Assembly: GCF_002158905.1 (NCBI RefSeq)
Contig: NZ_CP021431.1
Coordinates: 372,001 to 436,000 of the forward strand
Reading direction: 5' to 3'
Length of the DNA: 64,000 nt
From: Yoonia vestfoldensis
GTDB taxonomy: Bacteria > Pseudomonadota > Alphaproteobacteria > Rhodobacterales > Rhodobacteraceae
The number at the start of each line of letters is the position of its first letter. The first letter of the stretch is position 1. The translations under genes were made by a program, and so were the position numbers. A model generated the notes under the pieces. The model was not told the origin of the DNA and ran no database searches. It was given only the letters and a program-made list of their open reading frames with translations. Of the stretch, positions 34,959 through 43,762 are shown in pieces.

Positions 34959-35612
34959 ATGGCCAAAAGACAAACAGACGCTGTGACGCAAACGATCCTG
35001 CATCGGATCGAAAACGGATCCCTGATGCCCGGCGATTTGATCGAGGAAAAGGATCTGATCGAGACGTGTAACGTGTCACGCACACCCGTGCGCGAGGCGA
35101 TGATCCAGCTAGAGACAGACGGGCTGATCGTGCGGCACCCCCGCAAGGGTGTGACCCTGTTTCAGCCGAACACGGACCAATTCCTCGCCATTCTTGAGGT
35201 CCACGCCACGCTCGAAGCGCAGGCGGCAGAGCTTGCGGCGGAACGGCTGTCACCGGACACCGAAGCGGTGATCGAAAGTTGCACCCGCGCATGCGAGGCC
35301 TTTGCCGAAACCGCCGACCCCGATCAGCACACGACGTATTACGACCTCAACAGGGTCTATCACGCCGCCATCGCAGAGGCGTCTTGTAACCCCTACCTTC
35401 TTGAAATGATCAAGCTGAATGCGCGAAAGTTGATGGCGCATTACCGTCTGCGCTACCGCACGCCCGGGACGATTGAGCAATCCGCGCAGGAGCATCGTGC
35501 GATCACAGATTCGATCCGTGCCCGCGACAGTGCCGCGGCGCGGACGCAGATGCTTGCGCATTTCAATTACGAACGTGAGACGGTCATGCATATGATCGCG
35601 TCGGTCAGGTAG
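34959..35612 (+). CDS. FadR-type GntR transcriptional regulator (FCD domain)
   Basis: A 217-residue regulator: helix-turn-helix IEEKDLIETCNVSRTPVREAMIQLETDGLI, wing PRKGVTLFQP, then an all-helical FCD domain with the ligand residues in DLNRVYHAAIAEAS and EHRAITDSI. The start chosen is MAKRQTDAVTQ at 34959; ATG 34920 is possible. It is convergent with the amidotransferase gene and probably regulates the divergent amidotransferase/P450 promoter 0.7 kb away. Confidence 0.85.
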   Translation: MAKRQTDAVTQTILHRIENGSLMPGDLIEEKDLIETCNVSRTPVREAMIQLETDGLIVRHPRKGVTLFQPNTDQFLAILEVHATLEAQAAELAAERLSPDTEAVIESCTRACEAFAETADPDQHTTYYDLNRVYHAAIAEASCNPYLLEMIKLNARKLMAHYRLRYRTPGTIEQSAQEHRAITDSIRARDSAAARTQMLAHFNYERETVMHMIASVR

Positions 35613-36327
35613 GCGCGGTCTCTGCGACTGCGGCCTCAAAGAAGGCGGCGATGGATTGCGCGAAAACCTCTGTATCGGCGCGCTGTTTCAAAGAGGCGCG
35701 CGCGCGGCTGATGACGTCGGTGTCCATCTTGGTGGCATATTCCTCGACCAGGGCCGCGACAAACTCCGGTGTCATTTCGGGGTGGTTTTGGGTGGTATAG
35801 ACCCGATCGCCAATCGCAAAGCCCGCCACATCGCAATGGGGTGAGGTGAAGAGGCGGCGCGCGCCCGTGGGTAGTTGCGTGACGTGTTCCACATGGGCGC
35901 CATACTGCAGCAGCCGCGCGTCACCGTCGTACCACGGGGCCTTTTCGACCACCGCCATTTCGATCAGCCCGAACCCCCAGCCGTTCGGATTTTTTTCGAC
36001 CGTGCCGCCAAGGGCCAGTGCAATCGCCTGATGACCAAAGCAGGCCCCGAAAAGCGGCAGCCCGGCTGCGTAGGCGATGCGAATCTCCTCGAGAAGACGC
36101 GCGACCCAAGGCTGGCTGTCCAACACAGAGGCGGGGCTTCCAGTGATCATGACACCATCGAAGGCAAGGAGATCATCCGGGAAGATATTGTCTTTTACGC
36201 GGAAGGACGTAACCGCCCAATCGGGGCGAACACTTTGAATCAACACCTTAAATTTCTCACCATCCTTCGGGTGTTTCTGCGCGAAATCGCTTTCGTCGGT
36301 ATTTGTCATCAGAACGGCAAGGTGCAT
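35605..36327 (-). CDS. Class I glutamine amidotransferase-like gamma-glutamyl hydrolase
   Basis: A 240-residue GATase1 domain protein. The nucleophile Cys lies in FGACFGHQAIA and the His/Glu pair in TTQNHPEM. It stands alone, without a synthetase domain, like AtdA2 of aniline degradation, which hydrolyses gamma-glutamylanilide back to glutamate and amine. A glutamine-synthetase-like gene follows the P450 across the divergent promoter, so an amide-forming and amide-breaking pair is present. The ATG at 36327 has AAGGAAAA upstream; the frame to 36348 is less likely. The 3' end overlaps the GntR gene by 8 nt. Confidence 0.75.
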   Translation of the reverse strand: MHLAVLMTNTDESDFAQKHPKDGEKFKVLIQSVRPDWAVTSFRVKDNIFPDDLLAFDGVMITGSPASVLDSQPWVARLLEEIRIAYAAGLPLFGACFGHQAIALALGGTVEKNPNGWGFGLIEMAVVEKAPWYDGDARLLQYGAHVEHVTQLPTGARRLFTSPHCDVAGFAIGDRVYTTQNHPEMTPEFVAALVEEYATKMDTDVISRARASLKQRADTEVFAQSIAAFFEAAVAETAPT

Positions 36328-36353
36328 TGTTTTTCCTTGGTGGGTCAAATTTT

Positions 36354-36381
36354 TGTATATTTATATATTGCTCAGGTATAC
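36354..36381. promoter_or_regulatory. Possible operator between amidotransferase and P450 genes
   Basis: The 78-bp divergent gap is AT-rich and contains TGTATA (36354-36359) and GTATAC (36376-36381), separated by about 16 bp, in an otherwise GC-rich region. These fit half-sites of GntR-type operators. The nearby GntR regulator is the likely binder, by inference. Confidence 0.3.
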
Positions 36382-36405
36382 ATTACAACAAACAAGGAGA
36401 CCTCC

Positions 36406-37665
36406 ATGACGATTTGGACCCCCACCGACGACGGACATGCCGATCTGACCAGCCACGACACTTTTACCGCCGGCGCACCGCACAACACGTTCAAAAGGCT
36501 GCGTCACGAAGACCCCATTCACTGGACAGAATGGGATCAGGGTAAAGGTTTCTGGTCGATTACGCGGCACGCCGACATCATGGAAATGAACCGCAACACG
36601 GCGGTCTTTTCGTCGGAACACGGCATCCGCATGGAGGATCAATCCCCCGAAGAGGTCATCGCGCGCCGCACCTTTCAGGAGATCGATCCGCCAGAGCATA
36701 TGAAAACCCGCATCAAGCTGGCGAAAGCCTTTTCCAAGGGCGTGATCGAGGGGTTCAACAGCGACATTCGTGACCTCTGCGTCACCATTCTGGACGATGT
36801 GCTGCATGAGCGGGAATTCGACGCCACCAAGCGGATCGCGCGCGTTCTGCCCATGCTGATGCTGGGCCGGATCATCGGCACACCAGAGGATGATCTGCCT
36901 TGGCTGGTCGAAAAGGGTGACGAGCTGATCGCCAACACCGACCCCGATTTCACGGACCACGTCCTCGACAAGATCACAACGGACGAATTCCGCATGATGC
37001 CATTCAACTCCCCCGCAGGTGCAGAGTTATTCGCCTATGCCAAGGAGATGTTGGAGCGTAAAAAGCGCGAGGGCGACACCTCTGGCGTGCTGCACATGAT
37101 CCTGCAACCCGGCCCCGACGGCGATGTGATCTCGGAAACCGAGTTCCGCAATTTCTTTTGCCTGCTGGTCGCTGCGGGCAACGACACGACGCGCTATTCC
37201 ATCGCGGGCGGTATTCAGGCGATGTGTCACCAGCCTGAACTGCTGGCCCAGATGCAAGCAGGCGGTGACATCTGGGAAACAGCACCGGATGAGATCATCC
37301 GGTGGGCCACTCCTGCGCTTTACTTCCGGCGCACGGCGCTGTCGGATTATGAGATCCACGGCAAGACGATCAAGGCGGGGGACAAGGTTCTGTACTGGTT
37401 CTCGTCTGCCAACCGCGATGAGGCGGTGTTTGACGACCCGTTCCGCGTGGACCTGTTCCGCACGCCCAACAAGCACCTGTCCTTTGGGCAGGGCGGCCCG
37501 CACCTGTGCCTTGGCATGTGGCTGGCGCGGCTTGAAGTGCGCGTGCTGTTTCAGGAATTGTCCAAGCGCATCACCCATATCGAGGCCGCAGGCCCCCACC
37601 AATTCCTGCGGTCCAATTTCGTGGGCGGCATCAAATCCCTGCCGGTCCGCGTCACGCTGGCCTGA
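36406..37665 (+). CDS. Cytochrome P450 monooxygenase
   Basis: A 419-residue soluble bacterial P450. The oxygen-binding I-helix motif is AAGNDTTR, the ExxR motif is DEIIRWATPALYFRR, and the haem-ligand loop is LSFGQGGPHLCLG with the axial Cys. It starts at 36406 behind AAGGAGA. It is followed by a glutamine-synthetase-like enzyme and by its likely electron donors, a 2Fe-2S ferredoxin and a ferredoxin reductase, giving a complete class I P450 system. The substrate is probably an amine or its gamma-glutamyl derivative, or an aromatic acid later channelled to homogentisate. Confidence 0.92.
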   Translation: MTIWTPTDDGHADLTSHDTFTAGAPHNTFKRLRHEDPIHWTEWDQGKGFWSITRHADIMEMNRNTAVFSSEHGIRMEDQSPEEVIARRTFQEIDPPEHMKTRIKLAKAFSKGVIEGFNSDIRDLCVTILDDVLHEREFDATKRIARVLPMLMLGRIIGTPEDDLPWLVEKGDELIANTDPDFTDHVLDKITTDEFRMMPFNSPAGAELFAYAKEMLERKKREGDTSGVLHMILQPGPDGDVISETEFRNFFCLLVAAGNDTTRYSIAGGIQAMCHQPELLAQMQAGGDIWETAPDEIIRWATPALYFRRTALSDYEIHGKTIKAGDKVLYWFSSANRDEAVFDDPFRVDLFRTPNKHLSFGQGGPHLCLGMWLARLEVRVLFQELSKRITHIEAAGPHQFLRSNFVGGIKSLPVRVTLA

Positions 37666-37712
37666 GAAAAGAAAATAAAACCACAAAGAACAAACCAACA
37701 CGGAGAGACCCC

Positions 37713-39002
37713 ATGGCCGAACGACTAAGAGCGATGTTCTGCGATCACCTGAGCATCATGCGCGGCAAATACCTGCCCGCCTCAAAAATCCGCGACGACG
37801 AGACACGGTTTTGCCGATCGACCTTCGGGGTCCATTACGACAAGGACTTGCTGCCCGCGCCGGGGTCCATGATGCTCGAAGGTTTGCCGGATATGGCGCT
37901 GCACTGGATCCATGACGAAATCCGCGAAGGCTGGGAACGGGACACGAAAATTGTGTTGGGCGATCTCTATGACCACAACGGCCAGCCGCTGGCGCTATGC
38001 CCACGCGGTGCGCTGAAACGGGCGGTTGCGGCCTGGGGTGCGCGGGGGCTGTCGCCCAAAGTCGGGATCGAGTTGGAGGCTTTCGCCTTCATCCATAACG
38101 AAGACGGCGCGCTGGTCCCTTATAACAGCCGGGGTGCGGTGGTTTATGGCACGGGGCCGTTTACCGACCCGCTGGGGTTCAACGACCAGATCTGGGACAT
38201 GGCGGACAAGCTGGGCTTCCGGCTGGACATGATCACCGCCGAATACGACACGCCGCAGTTCGAATACACGCTGACCTTCGATGACGCCGTGAAGGCTGTC
38301 GATGACATCGTGCTGTTCCGCCAGATGGCGCGGGAAATCGCATTGCAGGCCGGTGTGATCCTGACCTTCATGCCTAAACCGATCCCCCAGGCGGGCGGGT
38401 CGGGCATGCATATCAATTTCTCTTTCGTGGATGAAACGGGTCGCAATGCCGTGGCTGGGCAGGGCGGCGGCGGGCCGGAGCACCTTAACGATTTGGCGAA
38501 GGGCTGCATCTCTGGCCTGTTGACCCACCACAAGGCGCTGGCCGGGCTGATCGCGCCGACGGGCACATCCTACAGGCGTTTGGCGCCTGCATCCTTGTCG
38601 GGCTATTGGCGCAACTGGGGCGGGGACCACCGCAACGTGACCACGCGGATCAGCGCCGAAGGGGGGGCCAAGGCGCGGCTGGAACACCGGATGGCCGATG
38701 CCTCTGCCAATCCCTATACTGCCGTGGCCGCCGTGTTGCAGGCCGCCTTGCTGGGGCAGGACCAGACGGCAGAGCTGCCCCCGATTGAGACCGGCGACGG
38801 GTTCGAGACGACGGATGCCACCGAAGGCACCGCGACTGATCTGGGCGCTGCGATTGCCGATCTTGCGGCTGACACGGCGCTTTGCGGGGCGGTCGGCGAT
38901 CTACTGACGCAGAACCACATCTTCATGAAATCGCAGGAGGTCGAGAAGACCGCCGATCTGGACGATGCGGCGCTGCGCGATTTCTACATTTACTACGTTT
39001 GA
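37713..39002 (+). CDS. Glutamine-synthetase-like gamma-glutamyl-amide synthetase
   Basis: A 429-residue GlnA-fold enzyme. Metal and nucleotide motifs are GIELEAFAFI, ITAEYDTPQFEY, GGSGMHINFSF, SYRRLAPAS, NVTTRI and LEHRMADASANPYTAVAA. It differs from housekeeping GlnA in length (usually about 470) and lacks the adenylylation loop, and resembles gamma-glutamyl-polyamine or gamma-glutamyl-anilide synthetases. It would ligate glutamate to an amine with ATP. Its neighbours (amidotransferase, P450, ferredoxin, reductase) suggest that the amine is masked before or during oxidation. It sits 47 bp after the P450 gene. Confidence 0.82.
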   Translation: MAERLRAMFCDHLSIMRGKYLPASKIRDDETRFCRSTFGVHYDKDLLPAPGSMMLEGLPDMALHWIHDEIREGWERDTKIVLGDLYDHNGQPLALCPRGALKRAVAAWGARGLSPKVGIELEAFAFIHNEDGALVPYNSRGAVVYGTGPFTDPLGFNDQIWDMADKLGFRLDMITAEYDTPQFEYTLTFDDAVKAVDDIVLFRQMAREIALQAGVILTFMPKPIPQAGGSGMHINFSFVDETGRNAVAGQGGGGPEHLNDLAKGCISGLLTHHKALAGLIAPTGTSYRRLAPASLSGYWRNWGGDHRNVTTRISAEGGAKARLEHRMADASANPYTAVAAVLQAALLGQDQTAELPPIETGDGFETTDATEGTATDLGAAIADLAADTALCGAVGDLLTQNHIFMKSQEVEKTADLDDAALRDFYIYYV

Positions 39003-39012
39003 GGAGGCCGCC

Positions 39013-39327
39013 ATGAAAGTCACCTGGACCTTGCAAGACGGCGGGACCCGCACCGCCGACGTCGCCCCCGGCACCAACATGATGGAGGCCGCCGTGGCCA
39101 ATGGCATCAATGGCGTGGTCGGAGAATGCGGCGGCTGCCTGTCTTGTGCCACCTGCCATGTCTATGTCGCCGACGATTGGGCGGATAAGACCGGCGGGCC
39201 GGAGGATTTCGAGGACGCGATGCTGGACGCCACAGAGGCCGAGAGGAAGGCCACCAGCCGGTTGTCCTGCCAGATCGTGGCCGATGACAGCCTTGACGGT
39301 CTGCACCTGATCGTTCCCACACCCTGA
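39013..39327 (+). CDS. 2Fe-2S ferredoxin (putidaredoxin/adrenodoxin type)
   Basis: A 104-residue ferredoxin with the cluster motif ECGGCLSCATCH and the fourth Cys in RLSCQIV, the vertebrate/putidaredoxin-type spacing. It starts at 39013, behind GAGGAGG. It carries electrons from the reductase encoded next to the P450. Confidence 0.92.
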   Translation: MKVTWTLQDGGTRTADVAPGTNMMEAAVANGINGVVGECGGCLSCATCHVYVADDWADKTGGPEDFEDAMLDATEAERKATSRLSCQIVADDSLDGLHLIVPTP

Positions 39328-39344
39328 CCGGACTGGGGCGAGAG

Positions 39345-40550
39345 ATGCAGCGCATTGTCATCATCGGGGCCGGGCAGGCGGGATGTTCCGCCGCCTTCGG
39401 TTTGCGCAAACACGGGTTTGAGGGAGAGGTGATCCTGCTGGGGGCGGAGGCCGATCCCCCCTACCAGCGCCCGCCTTTATCCAAGGCCTATCTGCTGGGC
39501 GACATGGCGCGCGAGAGGCTGTACCTCAAACCACCCGACGCCTATGCCGCCGCGGGGATTGATCTTCGCACGGGCTGCGCCGTGACCGGGATTGATCCGG
39601 CGAATATGCGGGTTGAGACAGCGCAGGGGACGCTCGCGGCCGATGCGATCATCCTCGCCACCGGGTCGGACCCGATCCGCCTGCCTCAGGCAGTGACGGG
39701 CGGTTTGGCGGGCATTCACTCTGTTCGCGGGCTGGCCGATATTGATGCCATTCGCGATCGGGTCGCCACCAGCACCCACGCCGTGATCATCGGCGGCGGC
39801 TACATCGGGCTTGAGGCTGCCGCCGTGGCGACCAAGGTCGGGTTGCGGACGACGGTCGTCGAAATGGCGCCGCGTATCCTGCAACGGGTGGCGAGCGAGC
39901 AAACCTCTGACGCGATCCGCGCCCTGCACCAGCACCACGGGGTGACGATCCGCGAGGGGGTTGGGCTGGCCCGGTTTGAAGGCGACGGTGCGGTGACCAG
40001 GGCGGTGCTGAGCGACGGGACAGCGCTGCCCTGCGATCTGGCCATCGTCGGTGTCGGCATCCGCCCCAATACCGCCCTGGCAGAGGCCGCAGGTCTGCGG
40101 ATCGACAACGGCATCTGGACGGACGCGCGGGGACAGACATCGGCCCCGGGCATCTGGGCGGTGGGCGATTGCGCGTCCTTCCCCCACGGCGGTGCATGGC
40201 TGCGTCTTGAAAGCGTGCCCCATGCGATTGATCACGCGGATACCGTGGCGGCCAATGTGATGGGGCAGGGCAAAGACTATGCCGCGCGGCCCTGGTTCTG
40301 GTCGGACCAGTTTGACGTCAAACTGCAGATCGCGGGGCTGAACAATGGCTATGACGCGGTGGTGACGCGGCGGGGCAACACAAACTGGTCGCTGTCGCAT
40401 TGGTATTTTGGCGCCGGGCGGCTGCTGGCGGTCGATGCCTTGAACGCGCCGCGCGACTATATGACCGGCAAGCGCTGGATCGAGGCGGGGCAGACACCGG
40501 ACCGAGCGGGTCTTGCGGACCCTGCGACGGACCTCAAAACCTTGGTTTAA
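39345..40550 (+). CDS. NAD(P)H-dependent ferredoxin reductase (putidaredoxin reductase type)
   Basis: A 401-residue FAD protein with an FAD-binding Rossmann motif (IIGAGQAGCSAA), a PPYQRPPLSKAYL segment, a second NAD-binding motif (IIGGGYIGLEAAA) and the FAD-contact WAVGDCASF. This is the layout of ferredoxin reductases serving P450s and ring hydroxylases. It completes the electron chain and is the last gene before a bidirectional terminator. Confidence 0.92.
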   Translation: MQRIVIIGAGQAGCSAAFGLRKHGFEGEVILLGAEADPPYQRPPLSKAYLLGDMARERLYLKPPDAYAAAGIDLRTGCAVTGIDPANMRVETAQGTLAADAIILATGSDPIRLPQAVTGGLAGIHSVRGLADIDAIRDRVATSTHAVIIGGGYIGLEAAAVATKVGLRTTVVEMAPRILQRVASEQTSDAIRALHQHHGVTIREGVGLARFEGDGAVTRAVLSDGTALPCDLAIVGVGIRPNTALAEAAGLRIDNGIWTDARGQTSAPGIWAVGDCASFPHGGAWLRLESVPHAIDHADTVAANVMGQGKDYAARPWFWSDQFDVKLQIAGLNNGYDAVVTRRGNTNWSLSHWYFGAGRLLAVDALNAPRDYMTGKRWIEAGQTPDRAGLADPATDLKTLV

Positions 40551-40552
40551 CG

Positions 40553-40581
40553 AAAAAGGGCGCGGCTGGATTGCCGCGCCC
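40553..40581 (-). terminator. Rho-independent terminator between convergent operons
   Basis: A perfect 9-bp stem GGGCGCGGC / GCCGCGCCC with a 6-nt loop (40558-40581). On the minus strand it is followed by TTTTT, giving a classic terminator for the metallo-hydrolase/aminotransferase operon. On the plus strand it follows the reductase stop and may also act there. Confidence 0.8.
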
Positions 40582-40590
40582 TGATCCGTG

Positions 40591-41463
40591 TTAGGGCAGG
40601 CTGATCCGTAGCCCATCCTTGCCGATCCAAAGCGTGCCGGACCAATCGTCCTTCACCGCCGCTGTCCAATCGCTTTCGTTATAAGACGGATCATCCGACG
40701 GGATCAGATGCGACAAGGCGAGCGCTTTGACGCCGGCGGCCGTCGCCGTGCGGGCCGCATCATGGGCAAAGGAATGGGACCGCAGCCAATGGGCGTAAAG
40801 CTTGTCACTGCCGTTGCCGATGCGCGACATCAAGGCGGGCAGCGCGCTTTCGAGCATCGCCTCGTGGATCAGCAGGTCCGCGCCCTTGGCAAAGTCGGCG
40901 AGCCTATCCAGCGGGGCCGTATCGCCCGAGAATACGACATGATGCTCCGCCGTCCGAAACGACAGCGAAAAGCAATCAACCAGCGGCGGGTGGATCGTGC
41001 GGATCGCGGACACGGTCAGGCCGCCCGTTTGCATCACGGTGCCCGCGTCGATGGTGTGGAAGGTGACAAGATCGGCAAGCGGTGGCCGCCCCTCGTCCTC
41101 TGTGCGCAGGTCGATGTCGCATTTCATCGAGGCAAGGAAACCTGTCCAGTAGGCGTCCAACCCCGGCGGGCCGTAGACCGCGACAGGAGTCTTGAGGCCC
41201 GCGGTCCAAGCGGTGTGGATCAGCGGGCCGAGTTCAAGGAAGTGATCCGAATGCAGATGCGTGATGAAGATCAAAGACAGATCCTTCAGCGACATCCCCT
41301 GATCGACCAGCCCCCGCGTCACGCCGAGGCCGCAATCGACCACAATCTGCCGCCCCTTGGTGACGTAGAGGTTTGATGTCGGCATGGACGATCCCGGCCG
41401 GATCGCAGGCCCGCCCTTGGTACCCAGAAGGGCGACAAAGCTGTCTGACGTAGCGGTGCTCAT
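40591..41463 (-). CDS. Metallo-beta-lactamase-fold hydrolase (RNase Z/arylsulfatase-like)
   Basis: A 290-residue MBL-fold enzyme with the dinuclear motif THLHSDHFLE, an Asp in VFSGDTAPLD and a late His in ALSHLIPSD. There is no signal peptide. It overlaps the aminotransferase gene by 4 nt. Members include phosphodiesterases, sulfatases and lactone or ester hydrolases; here it may hydrolyse an amide, ester or thioester in the amine pathway. It is not PhnP-like enough to belong to the phn pathway. Confidence 0.8.
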   Translation of the reverse strand: MSTATSDSFVALLGTKGGPAIRPGSSMPTSNLYVTKGRQIVVDCGLGVTRGLVDQGMSLKDLSLIFITHLHSDHFLELGPLIHTAWTAGLKTPVAVYGPPGLDAYWTGFLASMKCDIDLRTEDEGRPPLADLVTFHTIDAGTVMQTGGLTVSAIRTIHPPLVDCFSLSFRTAEHHVVFSGDTAPLDRLADFAKGADLLIHEAMLESALPALMSRIGNGSDKLYAHWLRSHSFAHDAARTATAAGVKALALSHLIPSDDPSYNESDWTAAVKDDWSGTLWIGKDGLRISLP

Positions 41464-42806
41464 AGCGCGGCGAAGCCTTTGTCCAGTGCGTTGAGGATCG
41501 TGGTGGCGTCGGCCTCTGTCAGCACCAGCGGTGGCGACAGGATCAGGTTCGGGCCAGAGACGCGGACCATCGCGCCGGATTGATAGGCGACCTCTTGCAC
41601 ATTTGTGGCGCTGGCCGCGTCGATGGGTGCTTTGGTGGCGCGGTCACTGACCATTTCGATGGCGGTCATCAGCCCGTGGCCCCCGCGCACGTCTCCGATG
41701 ACGTCGTATTTTTCCTGCAAAGCCAGGCAGCCTTGATACAGCTGATCGCCCCGCGCGGCGGCGTTGTCGACCACGTTAAGGCGCTGCGTTTCCGCCAGAC
41801 AGGCCAGCGCGGCGGCGGCCCCGACCGGGTGGCCGGAATAGGTATAGCCGTGGCCGATCTTGGCGGATGGGTTGTTTTCGAACACCTCCTGCATGCGTTG
41901 GCCGATCATCAGCGCGCCGAAAGGGAAATAGCCGTTGGTGATGGCCTTGGCGGTGCACATCATATCGGGCTGGATGCCCCAGAGCCGCGCGCCAGACCAA
42001 GCACCGGTGCGGCCATAGGCGGTAATGACCTCATCGGTGATCAGCAGGATGCCGTTGCGCGCGCAAACCTCGGCCACCATGGGCGCGAAGCTTTTGTGCG
42101 GTGGGATGACGCCGCCCGCACCAAGGATCGGTTCCATGATCATGGCGGCGATGGTGCTGGCACCCTGAAACGCAATCTCGTCCTCCAAAGCGGCAACGCA
42201 TAAATGCGCCAGCTTTTCGGGATCACTTTCGTTGAACGGGTTGCGGTAGGTGTAGGGCGCGGGGATGTGATGGCAGCCGGGCATCAGCGGCTCATATGCC
42301 GTGCGGAAATTGGCATTGCCGTTCACACTGGCACCGCCGAAATGCGTGCCGTGGTAACCCTTTTTCAGGCTGAGGAACTTGATCCGCCCCGGCTCGCCGC
42401 GCAGCTTGTGATACTGCCGCGCCAGACGCAGTGCGGTTTCGACGGAATCCGATCCGCCGGAGGTAAAGAAGGCGCGGGTCACGCCGTCGGGGGCGAAAAA
42501 CGCGCCCAGCTCATACGCAAGCTCGATCGCGACATCGTTGGAAGACCCGCGGAAGGTGGAATAATAGGGCAGGCGGTCCAGCTGGCTGGCGATGGCCTCT
42601 TTCACGGGGGCGCAGGAATAGCCGAGGTTGACGTTCCACAGCCCGCCGACCGCATCGACGACTTCGTGACCGTCGATGTCGGAAATGCGCACGCCGTTGG
42701 ATCCGGTGATGATCTTCGGCGGGTTCTTGATGCTGTCGTCAGGCGACGTCATCGGGTGCCAAAAGCCGCGCCCGTTGTTTTCCTTTAGGAAGTTTGAATC
42801 CTTCAT
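41460..42806 (-). CDS. Class III (omega) aminotransferase
   Basis: A 448-residue PLP enzyme. It has FFTSGGSDSVETALR, the Asp of LLITDEVITAYGRTG and the PLP Lys in TAKAITNGYFPFGA, all typical of amine:pyruvate and related omega-transaminases. It begins MKDSNFLKENNGRGFWHPM at 42806, overlapping the IclR gene by 4 nt; a longer frame to 42851 is rejected. It would convert a terminal amine to an aldehyde, which the ALDH at 46847-48331 could oxidise to an acid. Confidence 0.9.
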   Translation of the reverse strand: MKDSNFLKENNGRGFWHPMTSPDDSIKNPPKIITGSNGVRISDIDGHEVVDAVGGLWNVNLGYSCAPVKEAIASQLDRLPYYSTFRGSSNDVAIELAYELGAFFAPDGVTRAFFTSGGSDSVETALRLARQYHKLRGEPGRIKFLSLKKGYHGTHFGGASVNGNANFRTAYEPLMPGCHHIPAPYTYRNPFNESDPEKLAHLCVAALEDEIAFQGASTIAAMIMEPILGAGGVIPPHKSFAPMVAEVCARNGILLITDEVITAYGRTGAWSGARLWGIQPDMMCTAKAITNGYFPFGALMIGQRMQEVFENNPSAKIGHGYTYSGHPVGAAAALACLAETQRLNVVDNAAARGDQLYQGCLALQEKYDVIGDVRGGHGLMTAIEMVSDRATKAPIDAASATNVQEVAYQSGAMVRVSGPNLILSPPLVLTEADATTILNALDKGFAAL

Positions 42807-43612
42807 GTGGTCTGCTCCGTCCCTGTTTGGCCGCCAAGGGTGGCGTCCCATCTGTCTATGAGGTGTGGGGGGATGCGTCCGCCCCAGTTTCGGGTGATCT
42901 CCTTGGACGCCGCGACAAGGCCCTCCATGATTGTGCGTTCGAGTGCGTCGTCGAACCGGGTCGCCACGCTGGCGACCGACACAGAGCCGGCAAAGTGGCC
43001 GTCTTGATCAAACAGCGGGGCCGACATGCTGTAGATGTCAGCCTCGAAGGTGCCCATCGACCGGCTGAACCCGGACTGGCGCGCATGGGCCACGGCGCTG
43101 GCCAGCGCCTCCTCGGTCATCGGGGTTGAGGCGGTAAACTGTTTCAGCTCTGCCTGCGCGAGGCCGACGAGATCGGCACTGCCGAACGCGAGCGCGCAGA
43201 GGCCCGATGCGGTGGCGTGCAGCGGAAAGATGGTGATGTCGATGATCGCCCGCGTGCTGTGTTTTTCCGATTCGCAGGAGTCGAGCGCATAGAGCGTGGA
43301 GCCCGACATGACGCTGACGTGGGTCGTTTCCCCCGTGACATTGGCGAGGGTTTGAATGGCGGCGCGGGCGGCGGCCTTGCGCGGGACCGTCTGTTCGCGC
43401 AGCTGTGCCAATTGCAACAGGGCTGGGCCAAGGCGGTAATTCTTCGTCTCTGGGTTTTGTTCAATGAGACCAGCGGACTGTAGCGCCTGAAGGTGGCGGT
43501 AAGTCGTCGCCTTATCCCGCCCGGCAAGGCGGCGCATTTCGGATAATCCGATTTCGGGGCGGGTGGCGGAAAAGAAGGTCATAAGCTCAATCGCATTTGA
43601 AACAGACGACAT
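42803..43612 (-). CDS. IclR family transcriptional regulator
   Basis: A 269-residue regulator with an N-terminal winged helix (LSEMRRLAGRDKATTYRHLQALQSAGLI) and an IclR effector domain (SASGLCALAFGS-like ATASGLCAL, then GFSRSMGTFEADIYSMSAPLFDQDGHFAGSVSVASV in its normal place). It is divergent from the TTT transporter genes and probably controls both directions through the paired palindromes at 43696-43728. Confidence 0.9.
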   Translation of the reverse strand: MSSVSNAIELMTFFSATRPEIGLSEMRRLAGRDKATTYRHLQALQSAGLIEQNPETKNYRLGPALLQLAQLREQTVPRKAAARAAIQTLANVTGETTHVSVMSGSTLYALDSCESEKHSTRAIIDITIFPLHATASGLCALAFGSADLVGLAQAELKQFTASTPMTEEALASAVAHARQSGFSRSMGTFEADIYSMSAPLFDQDGHFAGSVSVASVATRFDDALERTIMEGLVAASKEITRNWGGRIPPHLIDRWDATLGGQTGTEQTT

Positions 43613-43695
43613 TTGTACTCCTCTCTGGCGACCTGATTTGGCCCGATCTTAAAAAAGATTTGACAGGTGAAGCCGCGCAAGGCAAGCTTTTTTAT

Positions 43696-43728
43696 GAACC
43701 GATGGTTCAATATATGAACCGATTGTTC
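43696..43728. promoter_or_regulatory. Paired IclR-type operator palindromes
   Basis: Two dyads, GAACCGATGGTTC (43696-43708) and GAACCGATTGTTC (43716-43728), repeat with a 20-bp period, about two helical turns. Each has GAAC and GTTC arms around a 5-bp centre. They lie between the divergent IclR and TctC-like genes, 35 bp before the latter, and most likely bind two IclR dimers on one face of the DNA. Confidence 0.65.
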
Positions 43729-43762
43729 TACAAGATAAAGAAACCCACAACAGGAAGTTCCA

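Noticed and set aside
35875..36405. N-terminal extension of the P450 frame
   Set aside because: It runs antisense through the amidotransferase gene; the start at 36406 has a strong ribosome site and a normal P450 N-terminus.
40591..41463. PhnP candidate (MBL-fold phosphodiesterase of the C-P lyase pathway)
   Set aside because: It is coupled to an aminotransferase gene 6 kb beyond phnF, inside the repeat-bounded block, and has no PhnF-type operator.
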